This document shows, one piece after another, positions 26,220 to 34,007 of a stretch of DNA of 64,000 bases. The DNA lies in contig NZ_LT963352.1 of assembly GCF_900236475.1 (NCBI RefSeq), forward strand, positions 2,232,001-2,296,000, read 5' to 3'. The translations under genes and the position numbers were made by a program. Origin of the DNA: Streptomyces chartreusis NRRL 3882. GTDB lineage: Bacteria; Actinomycetota; Actinomycetes; Streptomycetales; Streptomycetaceae. The notes beneath the pieces are model-generated. The model was given only the letters and a program-made list of their open reading frames with translations. It did not search any database and was not told the DNA's origin. Positions within the stretch are counted from its first letter, which is position 1. Every line of letters begins with the position of its first letter.

Positions 26220-27010
26220 AGGTCGTCCTGTTCTGCGGCGGTTACGGAATGCGGATGCGCAGCGGCGCCGCGGACGACGTGCCCAAGCCGATGGCGATGG
26301 TCGGCCCCAGGCCGCTGATCTGGCACGTCATGCGCTACTACGCACACTTCGGGCACAAGGAGTTCATCCTGTGCCTCGGCTACGGCGCCCACCACATCAA
26401 GGACTTCTTCCTCAACTACGAGGAGACGACGTCCAACGACTTCGTGCTGCGGGGCGGGCGGACCGAGTTGCTGTCCACCGACATCTCGGACTGGACGATC
26501 ACGTTCGCGCAGACCGGCATCGAGTCACCGATCGGCGAGCGCCTGCGCCGGGTGCGGCACCACCTGGACGGCGACGAGATGTTCCTCGCCAACTACGCCG
26601 ACGTGCTCACCGACGCCCCGCTGCCGGAGATGATCGAGAAGTTCGCGCAGCGCGACGCCGGTGCGTCGATGATGGTGGTGCCGCCGCAGTCCTCGTTCCA
26701 CTGCGTGGACCTGGGCGAGGACGGCCTGGTGGGGGGCATCACCGCGGTGAGCGAGCTGCCGCTGTGGGAGAACGGCGGCTACTTCGTGCTCCGCCAGGAG
26801 GTCTTCGACCACATCCCGGAGAACGGGGACCTGGTCGCCGACGGATGCGCCCAACTGGCCAAGCGCGGCCGGCTGGTGGCGCACCAGCACCGTGGCTTCT
26901 GGAAGCCGACCGACACCGTGAAGGAACGGGCCGCGCTCGACGAGGCGTACGCCCGCGGCGAGCGCCCGTGGGCCGTGTGGGAGCAGGACAGCGCGGCGGT
27001 GAGCGCGTGA
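26216..27010 (+). CDS. Sugar-1-phosphate nucleotidyltransferase (RfbF, glucose-1-phosphate cytidylyltransferase-like)
   Basis: A 264-aa nucleotidyltransferase with the signature FCGGYGMRM and KPMAMVGPRPLIWHVMRYY near the N-terminus. The FILCLGYGAHHIKDFF segment and the GGYFVL motif fit the cytidylyltransferase RfbF subgroup, which makes CDP-glucose. Here the carrier nucleotide remains uncertain, since no CDP-glucose 4,6-dehydratase is recognisable in the window. ATG 26216 overlaps the methyltransferase stop. It most likely activates the sugar that the neighbouring enzymes then modify. Confidence 0.82.
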   Translation: MKVVLFCGGYGMRMRSGAADDVPKPMAMVGPRPLIWHVMRYYAHFGHKEFILCLGYGAHHIKDFFLNYEETTSNDFVLRGGRTELLSTDISDWTITFAQTGIESPIGERLRRVRHHLDGDEMFLANYADVLTDAPLPEMIEKFAQRDAGASMMVVPPQSSFHCVDLGEDGLVGGITAVSELPLWENGGYFVLRQEVFDHIPENGDLVADGCAQLAKRGRLVAHQHRGFWKPTDTVKERAALDEAYARGERPWAVWEQDSAAVSA

Positions 27011-27657
27011 TCCGGCTCGGAGCCGGGCGACGCCCGGAGCGGATCGTCGCGGTGGGCGCGCACTGCGACGACATCGCCATCGGCGCCGGCGGCACACTGC
27101 TGACGCTGTGCCACGCCCGCCCGGGCCTCCGTGTCGACGCGCTGGTGCTCTCCGGCGGCGGCACCGATCGGGAGCAGGAGGAGCGGGCCGCGCTCGCCGC
27201 CTTCTGCCCGGGCGCCGACCTGCGGCTGACCGTGCTCAAGCTGCCGGACGGCCGGATGCCCGTGCACTGGGACGAGGCCAAGGCCGCGGTCGAGGAGCTG
27301 CGCGCGCAGAGCGACCCGGATCTGATCCTGGCCCCGCGCACCGACGACGCCCACCAGGACCACCGCGGCCTGGCACAGCTGATACCCACCGCGTTCCGCG
27401 ACCACCTCGTGCTCGGCTACGAGATCGTCAAGTGGGACGGCGATCTCGGCCGTCCGGCGGTGTACCAGCCGCTGTCGACGGAGATCGCCGAAGAGAAGGT
27501 GCGGCTGCTGCAGGAGCACTACCCCTCGCAGCGGCACCGGCCCTGGTACGACCGCGAAGCCTTCCTCGGGCTGGCACGGATCCGGGGCATCGAATGCCAC
27601 GAGCGATACGCCGAAGCGTTCGCCGTCACCAAACTCACGCTCAACCTGGGGGGTTGA
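27007..27657 (+). CDS. PIG-L/LmbE family deacetylase
   Basis: A 216-aa zinc hydrolase. The metal motif appears as GAHCDDIAIGAGG (Cys where most members have Pro: AHPDD) and DAHQDHRGL. Relatives remove N-acetyl groups from sugars (GlcNAc-PI, GlcNAc-inositol) or from natural products. Within this operon it may expose an amino group on the activated sugar. GTG 27007 overlaps the previous stop. Three bases separate its stop from the next ATG. Confidence 0.82.
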   Translation: MIRLGAGRRPERIVAVGAHCDDIAIGAGGTLLTLCHARPGLRVDALVLSGGGTDREQEERAALAAFCPGADLRLTVLKLPDGRMPVHWDEAKAAVEELRAQSDPDLILAPRTDDAHQDHRGLAQLIPTAFRDHLVLGYEIVKWDGDLGRPAVYQPLSTEIAEEKVRLLQEHYPSQRHRPWYDREAFLGLARIRGIECHERYAEAFAVTKLTLNLGG

Positions 27658-27660
27658 ACC

Positions 27661-28686
27661 ATGCGCGTACTGCTGACCGGACACCAGGGATATCTGGGAA
27701 CCGTCATGGCCCCGGTCCTCGCCGCCGCCGGACACGAGGTCGTCGGCCTCGACTCCGGCCTGTTCGCCGACTGCGTCCTGGGCCCGACGCCCGCCGACCC
27801 GCAGGGGCACCGGGTGGACCTGCGCGACGTCACGGCCGACCACGTGGCCGGGGTCGACGCCGTGGTCCACCTGGCCGCGCTGTCCAACGACCCGCTGGGG
27901 TCGCTGGCGCCGGAACTCACCTACGACATCAACCACCACGCGTCCGTGCGCCTGGCCCGGCTGGCCCGCGACGCCGGAGTGCGGCGCTTCCTGTACGCGT
28001 CGACGTGCTCGGTCTACGGCGCCGCCGGCGGCGACGACCTGGTGGGCGAGGACGCCCCGCTGCGTCCGGTGACGCCGTACGCGGAGTCCAAGGTGCGGGT
28101 GGAGGACGACCTGCACGCGCTGGCCGACGGCGACTTCACTCCGGTGTACATGCGCAACGCCACCGCCTTCGGCTACTCCCCCCGGCTGCGCGCCGACATC
28201 GTGCTGAACAACCTGGTGGGCCACACGCTGTTGTCCGGCCAGGTGCTGGTGATGTCGGACGGCACGCCCTGGCGCCCGCTGGTGCACGCCATCGACATCG
28301 CTCGGGCCTTCACGGCCGCGCTGAGCGCGCCGCGGGAAGCGGTGCACGACCGGGCGTTCAACATCGGCAGTGAGACCAACAACGTCACGGTCGCCGAGAT
28401 CGCCGAGCAGGTCGCCGAGGCGGTGCCCGGCTCGAAGGTGGTCATCACCGGGGAGACCGGTGCCGATCCGCGGTCGTACCGGGTGGACTTCTCGCGGTTC
28501 CGCGCCGCGATCCCCGGCTTCGACTGCGAGTGGACGGTGAAGCAGGGCGCCCTCGACCTCGCCGACGCCTACCGCACACACGGGCTGACCCAGGAGGACT
28601 TCGACCGCCGCTTCACCCGCCTCGCCGTGCTGCGCGCGGCGTCCGACGCCGGCACCGTCGACGACACCCTGCGGTGGCGCGGATGA
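27661..28686 (+). CDS. NAD-dependent epimerase/dehydratase (extended SDR)
   Basis: A 341-aa SDR with the cofactor motif TGHQGYLG (6-13) and catalytic YAESK (Tyr140, Lys144). ALSNDPLG and NIGSETNNVT are typical of nucleotide-sugar epimerase/dehydratase relatives found near C-methyltransferases. It probably dehydrates, reduces or epimerises the NDP-sugar made upstream. The position corresponding to the glycine-rich loop has Gln-Gly in place of Gly-Ala, which is tolerated in the subgroup. Its stop overlaps the DUF4910 gene. Confidence 0.85.
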   Translation: MRVLLTGHQGYLGTVMAPVLAAAGHEVVGLDSGLFADCVLGPTPADPQGHRVDLRDVTADHVAGVDAVVHLAALSNDPLGSLAPELTYDINHHASVRLARLARDAGVRRFLYASTCSVYGAAGGDDLVGEDAPLRPVTPYAESKVRVEDDLHALADGDFTPVYMRNATAFGYSPRLRADIVLNNLVGHTLLSGQVLVMSDGTPWRPLVHAIDIARAFTAALSAPREAVHDRAFNIGSETNNVTVAEIAEQVAEAVPGSKVVITGETGADPRSYRVDFSRFRAAIPGFDCEWTVKQGALDLADAYRTHGLTQEDFDRRFTRLAVLRAASDAGTVDDTLRWRG

Positions 28687-29981
28687 CCGCGGCCGGCGCA
28701 CAGCCGACGACCTCGACCGGCGACGAGATGTACGCGCTGGTCGAGCGGCTGTACCCGCTGTGCCGCAGCATCACCGGCGACGGGGTGCGCGCCACCCTGG
28801 ACATCGTCGGCGAGTACATCCCTCTGCAGGTGCATGAGGTGCCGACCGGGACCCAGGTGCTCGACTGGACGGTGCCGCAGGAGTGGAACATCCGGGACGC
28901 GTACATCGCCGACGCCACCGGCCACCGGATCGTCGACTTCGCCGCGTCCAGCCTGCACGTGCTCGGCTACAGCGTGCCGGTGTCGGCGACCATGCCGCTG
29001 GCCGAGCTGCGCGCGCACCTGCACACCCTGCCGGACCACCCGTCCTGGGTGCCGTACCGCACGAGTTACTACAAGCCGGAGTGGGGGTTCTGCCTGGCCC
29101 AGGAGACCCTGGACGCGATGCCGGACGGCGAGTACGAGGTGCGCATCGACTCCACGCTCGCCGACGGCCACCTCACCTACGCCGAGCACGTGGTCCCGGG
29201 GCAGGTCGCCGACGAGGTGATCGTCTCCTGCCACGTCTGCCACCCGTCGCTGGCCAACGACAACATGGCCGGTGTCGCGGTGGCGACGTTCCTGGCCCGG
29301 GCGCTGGCGGAGCAGACCCCGTACTACACCTACCGGTTCATCTTCGCGCCCGGCACCATCGGGGCGATCACCTGGCTGGCGCGCAACGCGGAGCGGGTGG
29401 ACCGGGTCAAGCACGGGCTGGTGCTGGCCTGCGCCGGCGACCCGGGGCACCTGACGTACAAGCAGAGCAGGCGCGGCGACGCGGAGATCGACCGGGTGAT
29501 GCGGCACGTGCTGTCCGCCTCCGAACGCCCGCACCGCGTCGTCGAGTTCACTCCGTACGGCTACGACGAGCGGCAGTTCTGCTCGCCCGGGTTCAATCTG
29601 GGCGTGGGCTCGCTCACCCGGACCCCGTACGCGGGCTATCCCGAGTACCACACCTCGGCGGACAACCTGGACTTCGTCTCCCCCGAGGCGATGGCGGACA
29701 CGCTCGCCGTCTGCCGCGAGGCGTTCGCCGTCCTGGACTGCAACCGGCGGTACCTCAACCTCAGCCCCTACGGTGAACCGCAGCTGGGCCGACGTGGGTT
29801 GTACGACGCGCTCGGCGGCCGCAGCGACACCAGGCAGGCCCAGATGGCCATGCTCTGGGTGCTCAACCTCTCCGACGGCGAGCACAGTCTGCTGGACGTC
29901 GCCGAGCGGTCCGGGCTGCCGTTCGACACCGTCGCCACCGCGGCCGGCGCCCTGCACGGCGCCGGGCTGATCAAGGCATGA
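28683..29981 (+). CDS. DUF4910-family, M28 aminopeptidase-like zinc protein
   Basis: A 432-aa protein of the DUF4910/DUF2172 type. LYPLCRSITGDGVR opens the family domain. The M28-like metal site is visible as SCHVCHPSLANDNMAG (about 181-196) and YHTSADN near 322. A C-terminal winged-helix-like region follows (about 365-432). Such proteins recur in surface-sugar and antibiotic loci beside nucleotidyltransferases and deacetylases, but no reaction is established to my knowledge; amide hydrolysis or formation on a sugar is plausible. ATG 28683 overlaps the SDR stop; its stop overlaps the flippase. Confidence 0.78.
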   Translation: MTAAGAQPTTSTGDEMYALVERLYPLCRSITGDGVRATLDIVGEYIPLQVHEVPTGTQVLDWTVPQEWNIRDAYIADATGHRIVDFAASSLHVLGYSVPVSATMPLAELRAHLHTLPDHPSWVPYRTSYYKPEWGFCLAQETLDAMPDGEYEVRIDSTLADGHLTYAEHVVPGQVADEVIVSCHVCHPSLANDNMAGVAVATFLARALAEQTPYYTYRFIFAPGTIGAITWLARNAERVDRVKHGLVLACAGDPGHLTYKQSRRGDAEIDRVMRHVLSASERPHRVVEFTPYGYDERQFCSPGFNLGVGSLTRTPYAGYPEYHTSADNLDFVSPEAMADTLAVCREAFAVLDCNRRYLNLSPYGEPQLGRRGLYDALGGRSDTRQAQMAMLWVLNLSDGEHSLLDVAERSGLPFDTVATAAGALHGAGLIKA

Positions 29982-31285
29982 CGCCGATGACCACCGAGGG
30001 GGAGGATCCCCAGGCAACGGCGCCGCCGGCCGGATCCGCCCGGCGGGCCCTCGCCGGGCGGCTGTCCTGGGGACTGGCCGACCAGGCGGCCTCCAGCATG
30101 AGCAACTTCGCGGTGGGCATCTACGTGGCCCGTTCGCTGGGGGTGACCGCGTTCGGCGTGTTCAGCCTGGCCTGGGTGACCTACGGCGTGGTGCTCAACG
30201 TCTCCCGCGGACTGGCCACCGACCCGCTCGTGGTGCGCTTCAGCGGCGTGTCGGACGCGTCCTGGCGGGGGGCGGTGGCCCGGTCGTCGGGTACCGCGCT
30301 CGGCGTCGGTGCGGCCATCGGCGCGGCGTGTCTGGTGGCCGGGCTCGCTCTCGGCGGCCGTGTGGGGCCCGCGTTCGCCGCCCTCGGCGTCATGCTGCCG
30401 GGGCTGTTGCTGCAGGACGCCTGGCGGTTCTCGTTCTTCGCCGCCGGCACCGGGCGGAAGGCGTTCGTCAACGACGTCGTGTGGGGCGTCGCGCTCGTCC
30501 CGGCCATGATCGTGGCGGCCCGCGTGGGCAGCGTGGCCGCTTTCGTGCTCGCCTGGGGCGCGTCCGCCACGGTGGCGGCGGGGTACGGCTACGTCCAGTC
30601 CGGCATCCGGCCCCGGGTGACCGAGGCGCGCGGCTGGCTTCGCGAGCAGCGCGACCTCGGCTACCGGTACCTGGTCGAGAACGTCAGCCTCAGCGGCGCG
30701 AGCCAACTGCGGGCGTACGGGCTCGGCGCGATCGTCGGGATCGGCGCGGTGGGTGCGGTGCGGGGCGCCGAGCTCCTCCTCGGCCCGTTCCTCGCCGTGC
30801 TGATGGGTCTTTCGCTGGTCACCGTCCCGGAGGCGGCACGGGTGCTGCGGCAGGCCCCGCACCGCCTCGGCTCGTTCTGCCTGCTGCTGGGCGGCGGGCA
30901 GGCCGCCGCCGCGCTGCTCTGGGGCGGGGCGCTGCTGCTGGTGCCGGACCGGCTCGGCGAGCTGGTCCTCGGCGGCGTCTGGCACTCCGCCGCGGAGCTC
31001 ATCGTGCCGGTCACCCTCGGCGTCGCGGGCGCCGGCCTCGGCACCGGCGCGGCGGCCGGACTGCGCGCGCTCGGCGCGGCCCGGCGCAGCCTGCGCTGCC
31101 AGCTGTTCGCCTCCGCCTGTTACGTCGGCGGTGGGCTCGGCGGGGCGGCCGTCGCCGGCACGGCCGGCTCGGCCTGGGGCGTCGCCTCGGCGACACTCGC
31201 CGGCTCGGCCGTGTGGTGGCTCCAGTTGCGGTCCGCCCTGAGCGAGCGCCTGAAAGAACCCATCCCTGAAGTGAGGACGTCATGA
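29978..31285 (+). CDS. Wzx-like polysaccharide flippase (MATE/MVF superfamily)
   Basis: A 435-aa membrane protein with about twelve hydrophobic segments after a polar 30-residue N-terminus. The first helix region, LSWGLADQAASSMSNFAVGIYVARSLG, is typical of polysaccharide biosynthesis/flippase proteins. It should flip the undecaprenyl-linked repeat unit to the outer face, where the Wzy-like enzyme acts. Together with the Wzy-like polymerase and the Wzz-like pair it completes a Wzx/Wzy-type route. ATG 29978 overlaps the DUF4910 stop; a second ATG follows two codons later. Confidence 0.82.
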   Translation: MTPMTTEGEDPQATAPPAGSARRALAGRLSWGLADQAASSMSNFAVGIYVARSLGVTAFGVFSLAWVTYGVVLNVSRGLATDPLVVRFSGVSDASWRGAVARSSGTALGVGAAIGAACLVAGLALGGRVGPAFAALGVMLPGLLLQDAWRFSFFAAGTGRKAFVNDVVWGVALVPAMIVAARVGSVAAFVLAWGASATVAAGYGYVQSGIRPRVTEARGWLREQRDLGYRYLVENVSLSGASQLRAYGLGAIVGIGAVGAVRGAELLLGPFLAVLMGLSLVTVPEAARVLRQAPHRLGSFCLLLGGGQAAAALLWGGALLLVPDRLGELVLGGVWHSAAELIVPVTLGVAGAGLGTGAAAGLRALGAARRSLRCQLFASACYVGGGLGGAAVAGTAGSAWGVASATLAGSAVWWLQLRSALSERLKEPIPEVRTS

Positions 31286-32229
31286 CCGCCCATCCCCGGC
31301 TGAGCATCGGCCTGCCCGTGTACAACGGCGAGGAGTACCTGGCCGAGTCGCTCGACGCCCTGCTCGGGCAGACCTACGAGGACTTCGAACTGGTCATCTC
31401 CGACAACGCCTCGACCGACGGGACCGAGGACATCTGCCGCAAGTACGCGGCGCAGGACTCACGCATCCGGTACCTCCGGCTGCGCCGGAACATCGGCGCC
31501 GCGCCGAACCACAACTACGTGTTCACCGAGTGCCGCGGCGAGCTGTTCAAGTGGGCCTCGCACGACGACCTCTACGCCCGGGACCTTTTGCGGCGCTGCG
31601 TGGAAGCGCTGGACGAGCGGCCGGACGTGGTCCTCGCGCACTCCGACCAGGCGGTCATCGACGGCGAAGGACGGGTCAAGGTCCCGTACGAGTACGGGCT
31701 CGCCACCGCCTCGCCGCACGCGCCGGAGCGCTTCCGCAGTTTCCTGTTCGAGCCCGGGGGCGACGACTTCTACGGGGTGATGCGTGCCGACATGCTGCGC
31801 CGGGTGAAGCCGCACGACAGCTACCACCACGCGGACCGCACGTTCGTCGCCGAGATCGTCCTGCACGGGCCCTTCCACCAGGTTCCGGAGCTGCTGTACT
31901 TCCGCCGCGACCACCCCACCCGCGCCGAGCGGGCGAACCCGTCCAAGCGCTCCCGGTGCGTCAACCTGGACCCGCGCCGGGCCGGCCTGCTGCACCCGAC
32001 GCCCCGGCTGCTCGCCGAGTACGTCTGGGGCTTCGCCTCCGCGATCCGGCGGGCGCCGTTGTCCGCGGCCGACCGGCGCGCGTGCTACCGGCACCTGGCC
32101 GCGTGGATGACCAGCCGGGTCCGGCCGGGCGCCGGCGAGCGGGTCGAGGACCGCGCCCCGGTCGACCCTGCCAAGCTCACCGTCTCCGTGGACGCCCTCG
32201 TCGCGGGCCGTGAGGGGCGGCGGGCATGA
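31282..32229 (+). CDS. Glycosyltransferase family 2
   Basis: A 315-aa GT-A inverting transferase. It begins PRLSIGLPVYNGEEYLAES, with the nucleotide-binding Asp in VISDNASTDGT and a KWASHDDLY segment that supplies the DXD-like metal site. The C-terminal part is variable, as usual for acceptor specificity. It adds a repeat-unit sugar. ATG 31282 overlaps the flippase stop, and its own stop overlaps the pyruvyltransferase start. Confidence 0.85.
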   Translation: MTAHPRLSIGLPVYNGEEYLAESLDALLGQTYEDFELVISDNASTDGTEDICRKYAAQDSRIRYLRLRRNIGAAPNHNYVFTECRGELFKWASHDDLYARDLLRRCVEALDERPDVVLAHSDQAVIDGEGRVKVPYEYGLATASPHAPERFRSFLFEPGGDDFYGVMRADMLRRVKPHDSYHHADRTFVAEIVLHGPFHQVPELLYFRRDHPTRAERANPSKRSRCVNLDPRRAGLLHPTPRLLAEYVWGFASAIRRAPLSAADRRACYRHLAAWMTSRVRPGAGERVEDRAPVDPAKLTVSVDALVAGREGRRA

Positions 32230-33452
32230 AACCCGGGAAACGTGTGGGGGTGTTCGGCCTCCTCGGCTCCGGCAACCTCGGCAACGACGGCTCGCTGGAG
32301 GCCGTGCTCGGATACCTGCGCGCCGAGCACCCGGACGCGGTCGTGGACGCCCTGTGCGGCGGGCCCGAGGCCGTCACGGCCCGGTTCGGGATCCCCGCCA
32401 CACGGCTGCACTGGAACCGCGCGGAGTACCGGACCGCGTCACGTGTGGGCGCGGTCGCGTCGAAGGGGCTCGGCAAACTCGTCGACGTCTTCCGCACCGC
32501 CGCCTGGGTGCGCCGGCACGACGTGGTGATCGTGCCGGGCATGGGCGTCCTGGAGGCCACGCTGCCGCTGCGGCCGTGGGGCTTCCCGTACTCGCTGTTC
32601 CTGCTCTGCGCGAGCGGCAGGATGCTCGGCACCCGGGTCGCGCTGGTCGGCGTCGGCGCCGCCCCGATCCGCGACCGGCCGACCCGGGCCCTGGTGCGCT
32701 GGTCGGCGCGGCTGGCCGCGTACCGGTCGTACCGGGACACCCAGTCCCGCGACGCGATGCGGGCGACGGGTGTGGACACCGCACGCGACGAGGTCTACCC
32801 GGACCTGGCGTTCGCCCTGCCGACGCCCACGCCGCCGAAGAGCGCGCCCTCGGGCCCGCCGGGCCAAGTCTGCGTCGGCGTCATGGACTTCCACGGCGGC
32901 AACGACGACCGCGCCCAGGCCGACGAGATACACCGGCGCTACCTCGACGGGACGACCCGGTTCGTGCGGGCGCTGGTCGAGGACGGCAGGCCGGTCCGGT
33001 TGCTCACCGGCGACCAGTGCGACGCGTCGGTGGTGGACGCGATCCTCGACGCGGTGGACTCACCACTGGTCACCGCTGCCGAGACGGCCTCGCTGGCCGA
33101 CCTGATGAAGGAGATGGCGGCTGCCGACACCGTGGTGGCGATCCGCTACCACAACCTGATCTGCGCGCTGAAGACCGGGACGCCGACGCTCGCCGTCACC
33201 TATGCGGCGAAGAGCGACGCGCTCATGGACCGGATGGGCCTCGGCGCTTACTGCCACCCGGCACGCGAGGTCGACGCCGACCGGCTGCTCGAGCAGTTCC
33301 GGGACCTGGAGAAGCACTCGGCGGTCCTGCGGCAGACCCTCACGGAGCGGAACCAGGTCGCCGCACAGCAACTCGAGGACCAGTTCGCCGCGTTGACCAC
33401 GGCCCTGTTCCCGACGACCGACCACCCCCACACCCTGCGGAAGGCTTCATGA
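32226..33452 (+). CDS. Polysaccharide pyruvyl transferase family protein
   Basis: A 408-aa GT-B-like protein of family PF04230. GLLGSGNLGNDGSLEA near the N-terminus and AIRYHNLICALKTGTPTLAV in the C-terminal half are the family hallmarks. Members transfer pyruvate from PEP onto sugars as a ketal (as in CsaB and WcaK), adding negative charge to the polymer. Some relatives act as other transferases, so the reaction is likely but not certain. ATG 32226 overlaps the previous stop. Its stop overlaps the RmlC-like gene. Confidence 0.8.
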   Translation: MKPGKRVGVFGLLGSGNLGNDGSLEAVLGYLRAEHPDAVVDALCGGPEAVTARFGIPATRLHWNRAEYRTASRVGAVASKGLGKLVDVFRTAAWVRRHDVVIVPGMGVLEATLPLRPWGFPYSLFLLCASGRMLGTRVALVGVGAAPIRDRPTRALVRWSARLAAYRSYRDTQSRDAMRATGVDTARDEVYPDLAFALPTPTPPKSAPSGPPGQVCVGVMDFHGGNDDRAQADEIHRRYLDGTTRFVRALVEDGRPVRLLTGDQCDASVVDAILDAVDSPLVTAAETASLADLMKEMAAADTVVAIRYHNLICALKTGTPTLAVTYAAKSDALMDRMGLGAYCHPAREVDADRLLEQFRDLEKHSAVLRQTLTERNQVAAQQLEDQFAALTTALFPTTDHPHTLRKAS

Positions 33453-34000
33453 AAGCGACCGAAGTCCCGGAGATCGCCGGCGCGTACCTGTTCGAGCCGA
33501 CGCCGTACGCCGACGAGCGCGGCTTCTTCTGCCGCACCTTCGACGCCGACGTCGTCCGCTCGGTGGGCCTCGACCCGGACGCCTTCGTCCAGGACAGCCT
33601 GTCCCGCTCGGTCGGGGGCGTGCTGCGCGGCCTGCACCTGCGCTCCGGCGCCGGCGAGGCCAAGCTGGTGCGCTGCTCGTACGGGAGGATCTTCGACGTC
33701 GTCGTGGACCTGCGGCCGGACTCGCCGACGTACCTGGGCCGGGCCTTCTTCGAGCTGTCCGGCGAGACGCAGGTGACCCTGTACATCCCGGCGGGGTGCG
33801 CGCACGGCTTCCAGGCGCTGACCGAGACCGCCGACACCTCGTACCGGATCGACCGCCCGCACGATCCGGCGGAGGACGTGACGATCGCCTTCGACGACCC
33901 GGAGCTCGCGATCCCCTGGCCGCTGCCGGTCACATCGATGTCCCAGCGGGACCGGGAGGCGCCGAGCCTCGCCGAGGCCCTGAAGCAAAGAGAGAAGTGA
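33449..34000 (+). CDS. dTDP-4-dehydrorhamnose 3,5-epimerase-like cupin (RmlC family)
   Basis: A 183-aa cupin matching RmlC in length and order of motifs: DERGFFCRTFDAD, the catalytic-His segment GVLRGLHLR, KLVRCSYGRIFDVVVDLR, and IPAGCAHGFQAL. It epimerises C3 and/or C5 of a 4-keto NDP-sugar. No rmlA, rmlB or rmlD partners are in the window, so it probably serves the branched or amino sugar made by this operon rather than plain rhamnose, or it uses a keto-sugar supplied from elsewhere. ATG 33449 overlaps the upstream stop. Confidence 0.85.
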   Translation: MKATEVPEIAGAYLFEPTPYADERGFFCRTFDADVVRSVGLDPDAFVQDSLSRSVGGVLRGLHLRSGAGEAKLVRCSYGRIFDVVVDLRPDSPTYLGRAFFELSGETQVTLYIPAGCAHGFQALTETADTSYRIDRPHDPAEDVTIAFDDPELAIPWPLPVTSMSQRDREAPSLAEALKQREK

Positions 34001-34007
34001 GGCCGGC

